Part shown: piece after piece, positions 11,956-21,369 of the stretch
How positions within the stretch are numbered: the first letter of the stretch is position 1
Layout: each line of letters opens with the position of its first letter
Source: Megaleporinus macrocephalus
Lineage: Eukaryota > Chordata > Actinopteri > Characiformes > Anostomidae
Direction of reading: 5' to 3'
Assembly (NCBI GenBank): GCA_021613375.1
Contig: CM038716.1
Coordinates: 8,403,991-8,467,990 of the forward strand
DNA: 64,000 bases
Position numbers and translations under genes: made by a program
Notes under the pieces: model-generated
Told to the model about the DNA's origin: nothing
Databases searched by the model: none
Seen by the model: only the letters and a program-made list of their open reading frames with translations

Positions 11956-12009
<54 letters not shown>

Positions 12010-12010
12010 A
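11046..12010. repeat. Polypyrimidine (CT-rich) tract with about 150-180-bp higher-order repeats
   Basis: Almost only C and T on the plus strand. The marker CTTACTCTCTCCATCTCTAC recurs near 11191, 11335, 11509, 11661 and 11845, so a 144-184-bp compound unit was amplified. The marker CTACAACCCTCTCT recurs many times. The 361- and 375-codon serine/leucine frames here are repeat artefacts. Confidence 0.97.
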
Positions 12011-12540
12011 ATAGCAGATTCAGTGCAGGGCTGTAAATCTGCTCTCATTTCCACACTTCTGCCTCCAGTGTGTGTGAGCGGAGTGTTAAAGAGCAATAGA
12101 GAGACAGAGAGCGGTGGAGGAGGGCGAGAAGGGTGGAGGGGGGCAGGGAGCGATGAAGGGAAAGAGGAGAGAAGGAGAGAGATATGGAAAGAAGAAAGGA
12201 AGGAAGAATGAGAAGTGGTATGAAAAGCAGATATCGGAGAAAAACGTGCTGAGTGTTTCTGAGCGAGTGTGCGCCGAGTGCTAAAGAGTTTCAGAGAGAG
12301 AGAGAGAATAGGGAGGAGGAGGAGGAGGAGGGAAAGCGAGAGGGATGGATGAAGAGAAAGAGAAGAGATGAAGGGAAGGATGGAATAAAGAGAAAAGAAA
12401 AAGATAGAAATAATAATATAGGATATGAAAATCAGACGCTGGAGACATGATAAGAGCATGTGAACGGCTAACATGGCTAACAGTGACTGGACACTAGTAG
12501 CCACAGATCCACACCATGTAGTTTTTTTTTTGCTCAGCTG
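12011..12540. other. Mixed sequence between pyrimidine and purine tracts
   Basis: Short complex segments (12011-12095, 12225-12290, 12421-12530) alternate with purine-rich stretches. No gene is seen. A GTGTGTGAGCGGAGTGTTAA-like phrase at about 12069 has a diverged echo at about 12259, suggesting an old local duplication. Confidence 0.5.
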
Positions 12541-14640
12541 TTCTTTTAGAAAGATAAAGAGAGAGAGAGAAAGAGAGGAAGGAGAAGGGAGAGAGAGAAA
12601 TACTGAGAGAAAGAAAAAGGGAGACAACAAAAAAAGACAAACACAGTAGAAAGAAAGAAAAAAGAAGGAACAGAAAAAGAGAGAGGGAAAGAGTGAAATA
12701 GGGGAAGAGAGGGAGAGAGAAAAAGAAGAAATGAAAAGAAACTGAGAAAAAGGGGGGGAGTGGGTCACAGAGAAAAAAGAAACAAAGTGAGACAAAGAGA
12801 AAGACTAAAAAGAAAGAAAGAAAGAAAGAAAAAGAAAGAAAGGAGGAACAGAAAAGGGGAGAGAGAAAAATGAGAAATGAAGTGAGACTATAATAGAAAT
12901 GGTGAGAGAGATGGAGAGAAAGAAAAAAGAGAGGAAACAGAAAAAGAGAGAAATAAAAAAAACAGAGACAAAGGGCAGATAGGGAGAGGGGGAAAAGAGT
13001 CACAGAGAAAACGAGAAAAAAATGGAGTGAGACAAAAAGAAAGAAAAGAAAGGAAGACAAATGGAGAGTGTGAGAGAAAGGGAAAGAGTAAAATAGGGGA
13101 AGAGAGGGAGAGAGAAAAAGGAGAAATGAAGTGAGACTAATAGAAATGGAAAGAGAGATGGAGAGAAAGAAAAAACAGACAGGCAGTAAAAGGTCAAAAG
13201 GAAGGAAGGAAGGAAACAGAAAAAGAGAGAAATTAAAAGAAACTGAGAGAAAGAAGGGCGATAGAGGGAGAGGGGGAAGAGAGTCACAGAAAGAGAGAAA
13301 ACAGAAATGAAGTGAGACAAAGAGAAAGACTAAAAAAGAAAGAAAGGAGGAACAGAAAAAGAGATGAAGAGGGTGAGAGAAAGGGAAAGTGTGAAATAGG
13401 GGAAGAGAAGGAGAGAGAAAAGAAAAATGAGAAATTAAAAGAGACTGTAATAGAAATAGAGAGAGATGGAGAGAAAGAAAAAAGAGACAGACAGTAAAAG
13501 GTCGAAAGGAAGGAAGGAAGGAAACAGAAAAAGAGAGAAATTAAAAGAAACTGAGAGAAAGAAGGGTGATAGAGGGAGAGGGGGAAGAGAGTTACAGAGA
13601 AAAAGAGAAAACAGAAATGAAGTGAGACAAAGAGAAATACTAAAAAAGAAAGAAAGGAGAAACAGAAAAAGACAAATGAAGAGTGTGAGAGAAAGGGAAA
13701 GAGTAAAATAGGGGAAGAGAGGGAGAGAGAAAAGGAGAAATTAAGTGAGAGTGTAATAGATGGAGAGAGAGATGGAGAGAAAGAAAAAAGACAGAAAGTA
13801 AAAGGCCGAAAGGAAAGAAGGAAGAAGGAAAACAGAAAAAAAGACAAATGAAAAGAAACTGAGAGAAAGGGGGAGAGAGGAAGAAAGTCACAGAGAAAAA
13901 GAGGAAAAAGAGAAAGACTGAAAAATAAAGAAAGAAAGGAGACTGTAATAGAAATGGAGAGAGAGATAGACAGTAAAAAAAGAGACAGACAGTAAAAGGC
14001 TGAAAGGATAGAAAGAAACAGAAAAAGAAAGTAATTAAAAGAAACTGAGGGAAAGAAGGGTGAGAGAGGGAGAGGGGAAGAGAGTCACAGAGAAAAAATG
14101 AATAAAGAAATGGAGTGAGACAAAAAGAAAGAAAGAAAGAAAGAAAGGAGGAACAGAAAAAGACAAATGAAGAGAGTGTGAGAGAAAGGGAAAGAGTGAA
14201 ATAGGGGAAGAGAGGGAGAGAGAAAAAGGAGAAATTAAGTAAGACTAGTAGAAATGGAGAAAAACAAAGAGAGAGATGGTAAGAAAAAGAAAGAAAGAAA
14301 GAAAGGAACGGAAAAAGACAAATGAAGAGAGTGTGAGAGAAAGGGAAAGAGTGAAATAGGGGAAGAGAGGGAGAGAGAAAAAGGAGAAATTAAGTGAGAC
14401 TAATAGAAATGGAGAGAAACAGAAAGAGAGAGATGGTAAGAGAAAGAAAGAAAAGAAAAGAGGGAGAGAAAGAGAAACAGAAAATGAGAGATCTGAAGAA
14501 AGGGGGACAGAAAGAAAGAGATGTAAGAGAAGGAAAAAGACCATATATGCAAAGGGGGAGAGGAGAGAGGAGGAGAGGAGGAGTGAGACAGAGAGAGAAA
14601 CAGAGAGAAAGAGAAAAACAGAATGAATGGGGGTAAAGGA
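12541..14640. repeat. Polypurine tract of about 2.1 kb with about 300-bp higher-order repeats
   Basis: Nearly pure A/G on the plus strand. The phrase GAGAGAAAGGGAAAGAGT followed by AAATAGGGGAAGAGAGGGAG recurs near 13070, 13373, 13686, 14173 and 14336, giving compound units of about 160 to 490 bp, often near 300. All long minus-strand frames rich in Ser, Leu and Phe are artefacts of this composition. Confidence 0.95.
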
Positions 14641-14940
14641 GTAAATGAGGGTCTGGCTGTGACCGGCGTGTTGGGGTCTCGGCTGGAGCTTTAAGGGGGA
14701 GCAGGGCGTTAATCTCACTGTTTGCTGGGCGTGTTGGGGGCGAGCGCTGGCTCGGCACGTTCTCTCAGCAGCTCAATAAGAGAGCTCATTCATCAGCGCG
14801 GGGCTCAGACGCCGCTGTCTCTCTCCCAGAGTTGGTGCTCTCCACACGGCCGCAAATCACGACTGATCACGCCATTCATCACCGGCACACTCCCCCCTCA
14901 CGCCTTCATCAGGACCACCAGATAACCGCGCAGAGGAAGA
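14641..14940. promoter_or_regulatory. Candidate conserved non-coding element
   Basis: High-complexity, GC-richer sequence flanked on both sides by low-complexity DNA. It includes GCTCAATAAGAGAGCTCATT (about 14771) and CAAATCACGACTGATCACGC (about 14852). A 67-codon frame (14722-14925) has no recognisable domain. The regulatory label rests only on composition and isolation among repeats; alignment to other fish is the test. Confidence 0.25.
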
Positions 14941-15055
14941 AGAGCAGATTGTCTGTGTTATGAAGAAAGATGGAAGCTTGTGATGGTTTGATATTCTGCT
15001 GGGCTTCTCCAGGTTCTTATCTCAGCTTCTATTCAATTCTTTAGGAAACGATTCA

Positions 15056-15553
15056 ACACAGTGAATCACTTATAATGAATCATTTATAGTAAACCCTTTA
15101 TAGTGAATCACTTATAATGAATCATTTATAGTAAATCGTTTATAGTGAATCGTTTATAATAAATTATTTATAGTGAATCGTTTATAATAAATCATTTATT
15201 GTGAATCAGGTATAACGAATCATTTATAGTGAATCGTTTATAGTGAATCATTTATAATAAATCATTTATAGTGAATCACTTATAATGAATCAGTTATAGT
15301 AAATCGTTTATAGTGAATTGTTTATAATAAATTATTTATAGTGAATCGTTTATAGTGAATCATTTATAATAAATACTTTATAGTGAATCATTTATAGTGA
15401 ATCGTTTATAGTGAATCATTTATAATACATCATTTATAGTGAATCGTTTATAATGACTTATTTATAGTGAATCGTTTATAATGACTTATTTATAGTGAAT
15501 CGTTAATAGTGAATCATTTATAACGAATCATTTATAGTGAATCGTTTATAGTG
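15056..15553. repeat. 14-bp minisatellite array
   Basis: About 35 copies of GAATCATTTATAGT with ATAATA, CGTTTATAGT and CACTTATAAT variants. It runs directly into a (TA)n tract. Confidence 0.95.

Positions 15554-15554
<1 letters not shown>

Positions 15555-15627
<73 letters not shown>
15555..15627. repeat. (TA)n microsatellite, about 73 bp
   Basis: Perfect alternating TA, able to form a cruciform. It sits between the 14-bp array and interspersed repeat family A. Confidence 0.99.
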
Positions 15628-15630
<3 letters not shown>

Positions 15631-15654
15631 TTCATCTGATTCTTTTGTCCCCCT

Positions 15655-15990
15655 ACAGGACCACCTCAGAGCAGGTACTATTAGAGAGGTGGGTCAATCT
15701 CAGCACTGCAGTGACACTGACATGGTGGTGGTGTGTTAGTGTGTGTGTTGTGCTGGTGTGAGTGGATCAGACACAGCAGTGCTGCTGCTGGAGTGTTTAA
15801 ACACTGTGTCCACTCACTGTCCACTCTATTAGACAGTCCTACCTTGTGGGTCCACCTTGTTTGCTGCTGCACAGTTTGTGTTCCTCTAGTCCTTAATCAG
15901 TGGACACATGACGCCGCCCACAGGACACTGTTGTCTGGATGTTGTTGGACGATTCTCAGTCCAGTCTAGCAGGCCTGCTGTGTCTGATTC
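15655..15990. mobile_element. Interspersed repeat (family A, copy 2)
   Basis: Clearer copy of the family at 3173-3870. Order: ACCTCAGAGCAGGTACTATT, AGCACTGCAGTGACACTGAC, GTGCTGGTGTGAGTGGATCA, GTGTCCACTCACTGTCCACT, then ACACATGACGCCGCCCACAG and a TTCTCAGTCCAGTCTAGCAG tail. This is a non-autonomous element type widespread in fish. Only about half of the palindromic element remains. Confidence 0.7.
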
Positions 15991-16444
15991 ACTTGAGGGT
16001 TGTTGTGATTCGTTCGACTCTGATTCAATTGTGTTTAAGCCTAAACGACTGCATCACCAAATTTTCTAATTTTACCACAATTGGTTAAGTTCTTTTGGAA
16101 AAATTGCGAATGAAGCGGAAATGAAATCCCAGAATTTTACGGTTCAGCTCAGTTTTATAGGAAATGATTCAGTCATGAAGTCTTAAGGGTTTAAATTTCA
16201 CCAGCAATAAAAAAATATATAAGAATTTTACTAAAAATGATCTAAATTTATTCCTCTTATTTTACAGCCTTGCTTCTTGAAGGTCATTGAGAAGTGCAGT
16301 GAGATCTCTGTTCCTGACTCTGTTAAAAACCCATCAGTGATATAATGTAATGATCCTGATGGGAATTATTTCTTCCGCCTGATTCCTGAAGGAAGGAAAT
16401 TCCTGCCGGTTTGGCGGCCTGCTTTGTGCAGAGAATTGTCAAAC

Positions 16445-16445
<1 letters not shown>
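15991..16445. other. AT-rich non-repetitive sequence
   Basis: No gene recognised. TTATTTTACAG at about 16258 resembles a splice acceptor, but the following frame stops quickly. Confidence 0.4.

Positions 16446-16484
<39 letters not shown>
16446..16484. repeat. (AC)n microsatellite
   Basis: About 39 bp of alternating AC, continuing into CTCACTCACTC. Confidence 0.97.
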
Positions 16485-16488
<4 letters not shown>

Positions 16489-16494
16489 TCACTC

Positions 16495-16786
16495 CTGAAT
16501 ATTAATATGTAGTAAGCGTTTGGGTTGCCAGTCACCGCATTCACAGATCCTCCAGCACATTTGCATTCGCGTAGGTCACATCATACGTGAGCTGGTGGCT
16601 CTGAATGTAAATGGAGTGAAGCGTTATGAGGTCTTTATGAATGCAGACCTGAGGGTCAGTGTGTATGAAACAGGGCTGGTCTGGGGTCAGTTTATACCTT
16701 TCACACTATAAAACGACAGATTTCAGTTCATCTGTTCATTCTGCCCTCTATCCCTCTAACTGCTGTAACCCTTTAGGATTACTACC
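16495..16786. other. Non-repetitive sequence, possibly constrained
   Basis: Complex sequence with a 63-codon frame (16520-16711) that has no recognised domain. It could be non-coding conserved sequence, but there is no direct evidence. Confidence 0.25.
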
Positions 16787-16787
16787 T

Positions 16788-16789
<2 letters not shown>

Positions 16790-16819
<30 letters not shown>

Positions 16820-17126
16820 TTTATCTATCTATTTATTGATTTATCTATTTATGTATCTATTTATAAATCTGTCTGTATAAATATATTTATATATGTCTAT
16901 TTATCTATCTATATATCTGTCTATCTATCTATTTATTGATTTATCTGTTTATTTATCTATTTGTATATATATATATAATATATATATATATATGTCTATT
17001 TATCTATCTATCTATATATCTGTATATCTATCTATTTATTGATTTATCTGTTTATTTATCTGTCTGTCTGTCTATCTATTTATATATATATGTCTGTCTT
17101 TCTATGTCTATCTGTCTATCTGTTTG

Positions 17127-17166
<40 letters not shown>

Positions 17167-17287
17167 CTTATCTATATCTCTGTCTATCTATCTATTTATT
17201 GATTTATCTGTTTATTTATCTGTCTATCTATATATATATATATATATGTCTGTCTTTCTATGTCTATCTGTCTGTCTGTTTGTCTGT

Positions 17288-17327
<40 letters not shown>

Positions 17328-17716
17328 ATCTCTGTCTATCTATCTATTTATTGATTTATCTGTTTATTTATCTGTCTGTCTATCTATTGATCTATCAATT
17401 TATTTATCTATTTATATATCTGTCTATCTATCTATCTATCTATCTATTTATTTATGTATATAATCTGTCTATCTATTTATATATATGTCTGTCTGTCTAT
17501 CTATCTCTCTATTGATCTATATCTATCTACTAGTATATCTATCTGTCTGTCTCGATGACGATCTATCTATCTATATCTGTCTGTCTGTCTATCTATCTAT
17601 TTATATATCTGTCTGTTTATGTCTATATGTCTGTCTTATCTACCTGTCTCTGTCTGTCTGTCTATCTACTAGTGTATCTGTCTGTCTCTCTGACTATTTA
17701 TCTATCTCTATCTATC

Positions 17717-17782
<66 letters not shown>

Positions 17783-17788
17783 AGTTGG

Positions 17789-17870
<82 letters not shown>

Positions 17871-17912
17871 ATCAGTTGGTCTGCCTGTCTATCTATTTAT
17901 CTGTGTATATGA
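16790..17912. repeat. Long tetranucleotide block: (CTAT)n / (CTGT)n, Bkm-like GATA/GACA
   Basis: About 1.1 kb of CTAT, CTGT and TTTA tetranucleotides; the complementary strand reads GATA and GACA. A compound unit containing ATTTATTGATTTATCTGTTT recurs near 16930, 17034, 17190 and 17345 (about 155-bp spacing in the later copies). The longest pure stretches lie at about 17710-17870. All three plus frames stay open because the tetranucleotides lack stops, which explains the Tyr-Leu-Ser-Ile frames. Confidence 0.96.
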
Positions 17913-18647
17913 AGTTGACTGATAGTTGATGTTCACTGCTGGTTGGAGCTCTCCGAGGTGCTGAAACCAATCAGATTCACCACAGAACATCTTCTCTCTA
18001 CCAATTTACTGTTACACATAACGTCCACTTTATTAGTATCTCCTAACAGCAGTACTGTAGTAGTTTGGTGGCGGCAGGTTTTTCAGGTATGATGTTGCTG
18101 CAAACACAAGCAACGTCTCCATGATGATCACTGTCACATGAACATATCTAATTATATATGTCCCCCCTCACTGTCCTATATAATTTCATATATAACTCCA
18201 CAGAGAGGCAATCTTCATCCAGAGGAAGCACCCACGTGCACATGTCCAGCCAAAAACCTGCCAGCCTACCTTGTTCTTACAGTGATTCAGTAGCGGTTGC
18301 TGAAAGTTTAATAAATCACACATTAAGTGCTGATGAGTCAATTCTGGTTAAATTAATATTATGGCTTACCATGTTGATGTAGCCTGCAGGCCACGGTTAT
18401 AGTGGTCTGTTATTGTTATAATACGATTAAGCTGGTCTATATTAAATTGTCACTTTGTATTTTATGACTTTTTCTGTCTATGTCAGCTTATCTTCAAAAT
18501 CATTGAAGCCCGGGGGCTGTACAGGACACGGACCGCTATATACAAGAAGACAGAATATGAGAAAATCTGATTTACTGGTTTAATCCATCTTTCTGGTCCA
18601 ATTCTGTTATGTTGCACATCCAGTATTGTTGTTTTCCACTTCCACTT
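17913..18647. other. Non-repetitive sequence, no gene recognised
   Basis: Complex AT-leaning sequence. TCCACTTTATTAGTATCTCC at about 18025 is distantly like the 42-bp satellite monomer. Confidence 0.4.
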
Positions 18648-18815
18648 ATTGGCCACTTTATTAGAAACAACTACCTTAGATGTTCACTAACTAGCCACTT
18701 TATTGAAAACACCTACCTTAGATATCCACTAACTGACCAATTTATTGAAAACACCAACCTTAGATGTCCATAACTGGCCACTTTATTAGAAACAACTACC
18801 TTAGATGTCCAGTAA
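18648..18815. repeat. Short outlier array of the 42-bp satellite (about 4 copies)
   Basis: Four diverged monomers of the ACTGGCCACTTTATTAGAAA family (TAGATGTCCACTA and TAGATATCCACTA variants) sit 2.5 kb upstream of the main array. Mixed TTAGAAACA and TTGAAAACA forms suggest an older sample of the family. Confidence 0.9.
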
Positions 18816-18949
18816 AAGCCTTAAAATTTGTACTAGGAAGTACTAAAAAGCATTGGAATTAATCTGCAATGGTCCAAATATGCTGAAAACAACAACAAAC
18901 AAACAAACAAAAAAAACAGGCGCTTTTCTAATTTTTATTTTAGAATTTA

Positions 18950-19538
18950 AATTTTAGTGCCTACCAAAATAAGAGTTTATGTGACCCAAGACTTTTTCCT
19001 TCAGAAAAATGTGTCTGCATTTGTCTACAGTCACCAGAAAAAAATTGGAGTTGGCATTGTCGTCCTGATACACGGCACCGCCTTCAGGATACAATGTTTG
19101 AACCATTGGATGCACATGGTCCTCCAGAATGGTTCGGTAGTCCTTGGCAGTGACGCACCCATCTAGCACAAGTATTAGGCCAAACCCTCACTGATCCACC
19201 CTCATGCTCTTGGATGTGGTTCATCCTTTTTAGTGGTATGCTGACATTACCCTGGATACCGTGGCTCTTGATACATCACAAAGACTTGCTGTCTTGGTCA
19301 CAGATGCGCCAGCAAGACGTGCACCAACAATTTGTCCTCTTTTGAACTCTGGTACGTCCCATAATGTTGTATTATTTCAATATTTAGAGCTAAACTGAGC
19401 TCTTACCTGCTAACTGAACTTCACACTCTGCTCTTACTGGTGTAATGTGACATTAATGAAGATTGGCCACCAGACTGGTCCAATTTAGCCATGAAACCTC
19501 CCAATGACAGGTGTTTCAGTTTCATTGTCCAACCCCTG
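18950..19538 (-). mobile_element. Decayed Tc1/mariner-type element, minus strand
   Basis: Minus strand 18954-19169 encodes a transposase core piece of 71 codons. LDGCVTAKDYRTIL precedes HPMVQTLYPEGGAVYQDDNA, and QDDNA carries the second catalytic Asp of the DDE/D triad. Plus-strand 19240-19538 is dispersed-repeat sequence common in fish, ending TTTCAGTTTCATTGTCCAAC CCCTG, which is likely the terminal inverted repeat. The catalytic domain is broken and no full frame survives. Confidence 0.75.
18954..19169 (-). pseudogene. Tc1/mariner transposase fragment
   Basis: A 71-codon minus frame holding the middle of a DDE-type transposase: a QDDNA motif preceded by a proline- and glycine-rich approach (HPMVQTLYPEGG). 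Residues after QDDNA (SNFFLVTVDK) lose family similarity, so the frame shifts or rearranges there. The first and third acidic residues are not found in frame. Non-functional remnant. Confidence 0.7.
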
Positions 19539-19842
19539 TGTGTATATATATATATATATATGTGTATATGTTATCTAAACCTAAACCCCACATGTAAAAA
19601 TGTATTTCTTCACTTTTCTTGACAAAATAATGTCATGTATGATTTTTAGGCCATTTTTACCATATTTTACATGTTTATTACAAGTCCATAACTAAATTAT
19701 CTTCTTGGAAAAAACTCAGTTAATAGTATTGTTTGGAGCTGTTTATCTGGTGTAAAGCTCCCTCCACCCTTCCTTTTCAGCTCTGCTAATCAATCTAAAA
19801 CAGTATAAAATATATTTTTCTTTGGTTTATCTTTTACTTTGC
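19539..19842. other. AT-rich sequence with a short (TA)n
   Basis: (TA)n at about 19543-19561, then AT-rich complex DNA. No gene seen. Confidence 0.4.
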
Positions 19843-20349
19843 TTAGGGTTCATAGTTAATGTTTGGACTGTTGTTTTGTGTCTGTGTGTCTGCTGTCTTT
19901 GAATGCACTATGAGACCCAAAACACCACCCGTTTTCCTAAACCACCCGCCTTCTTGGTTACGCGTCCAGATATCTTCGCACCTAATTGGTCCACAGACTT
20001 GATTGACATGTTTTAGGAAAGAAGAAGGGCGGGGTTTCCAACGGTATGCACCAGACCACAGAAGTCTAAGTGGAAGATATTTTAATAAATTTTTCACACA
20101 AAATGGGGGATTATTAACGATGAGATTGATGGAAAAACACAAGTTTGGTCTCGTTTTGAAGCTGAACGTCTGAGGTATGTGGCTGGGTTGGAGTTGTTTT
20201 GGTGGAGTGTCCCTGTGGCAGCTGAGAGCCATTACGCGTCGCAACAACGCGGAAGTTGCGGCAGCGCTAGGGGGCGTGTTACTTTTTGTAAAAGCTATTC
20301 TTTTTTTTTTTTCTTCAATTCTGCTACATTTCAGAGTATAATAGCTCAC
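19843..20349 (-). other. Unassigned 168-codon open frame
   Basis: This is the longest frame in the window that is not tandem repeat. The product is basic, without a signal peptide, membrane segment or recognised domain; it has clusters such as WKPRPSSFLKHVNQVCG and IWTRNQEGGWFRKTGG. The start lies beside an A/T homopolymer (20300-20311), which argues against a normal first exon. It could be a frame inside an unidentified dispersed element. Not called as a gene. Confidence 0.25.
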
Positions 20350-20712
20350 ACCATCGTAATCCTGAGGGTCTCCCTGTTTGTTTAATGTGTAATATGTCCA
20401 GATTGGCGAAAAGATGGCTTTACGAAAAAATACAAATGTTCATAGTGTACCTAATATTTTGTCATACTAACGCTCTGGACAAGGTAGTTTTTGACCAAAA
20501 TATTTGTTTTCTGAATGACAATAAAGAAAAACTGACAAAACGGCCGAAAAGTAGAGATTCTAAGCTTTCATACGGTACCTTGATTGTCTTTGCTGGAACT
20601 GTAGATCTTCAGATATATTCTTAAATATATTTATTATTGATTCCTGGCCCGCGTGCGTTAAGAGTTTAAGAAATATCGAGATATTATTCTTGGTCCATAT
20701 CGCCCAGCTCTA
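20350..20712. mobile_element. Possible hAT-type non-autonomous element end
   Basis: The stretch ending ATATCGAGATATTATTCTTG, then GTCCATATCGCCCAGCTCTA at about 20712 reads in reverse as TAGAGCTGGGCGATATGGAC, which resembles hAT MITE termini in fish. The other terminus and an 8-bp target duplication were not found, so limits are uncertain. Confidence 0.35.
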
Positions 20713-20895
20713 AGGTGCAGTCAGCACTTGCTTGGCAACGTTTTCAAACACACTATGGATTTTATTCCGAGTCCAAGTGTATTTCAGGCTTTTGAAGGCA
20801 ATAACTACAAAGACGACAACGACCAGCGCTATTGCAATTATCAATAAAGAAACTGGCTTTCCAATTGCTGTAATGCAGCTTAAAACATATATAGT
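20710..20895 (-). other. Open stretch with a predicted membrane segment
   Basis: A 61-codon minus-strand stretch between stops with no initiating Met. A hydrophobic run of about 20 residues (VSLLIIAIALVVVVFVVIAF) is followed by a basic segment (KSLKYTWTRNK) and ends on a TAG at the edge of the hAT-like end. This could be a terminal exon of a type I membrane protein, a pseudogene piece or chance. An acceptor-like TTACAG lies just before the hydrophobic part. Confidence 0.25.
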
Positions 20896-21369
20896 TCAAA
20901 ACTCAATACAGCCTGCCAGCCTATTATCCTGTGTAGAGAGCAGAGCGGCACTCACCACCCAATGAAGCCGAGTGAAAGCAGAAACGGCGGCGCGTCTTTG
21001 TCCTGAAATGGAAGGTTTGTTTGGCCACGTTTGTAAGCAGAAAGCCAGTTGAACTCTTGAACTCCCATTCAGCCGGTTCAGTGCTTCTACTTCACGAGTA
21101 CGCGGGAGCGGGAGCAGGATGTGGGAAGCTTTGAGTTGTTTTTGTCTGTAAATTACAGGGTGGGAAACATTCTGCGTTCAAGTCTAAAAACCGTAGCCTT
21201 GGTTTTCTTGAGCGTTTTACCATACGGTGCACGAGAGCGAGCATGTGTTCATGTGTCGAAGAAACAGAGGGTATAATCTGATTCCTGATCTCAGTCTGTT
21301 CTGATCTCTGTGGAAGGTCAGTGGGCCTTAATGGCTGAATGAATAAATGAATGAGTGAATGTAGTTTAT
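20896..21369. other. Non-repetitive, GC-moderate sequence
   Basis: Complex DNA before the large satellite. On the minus strand a donor-like GGTGAGTG occurs at about 20955, but no exon can be built. No gene called. Confidence 0.35.

Noticed and set aside
19843..20349. 168-codon minus frame as a gene
   Set aside because: No domain, start beside an A/T homopolymer, and flanked by transposon-derived DNA; kept only as an unassigned frame.
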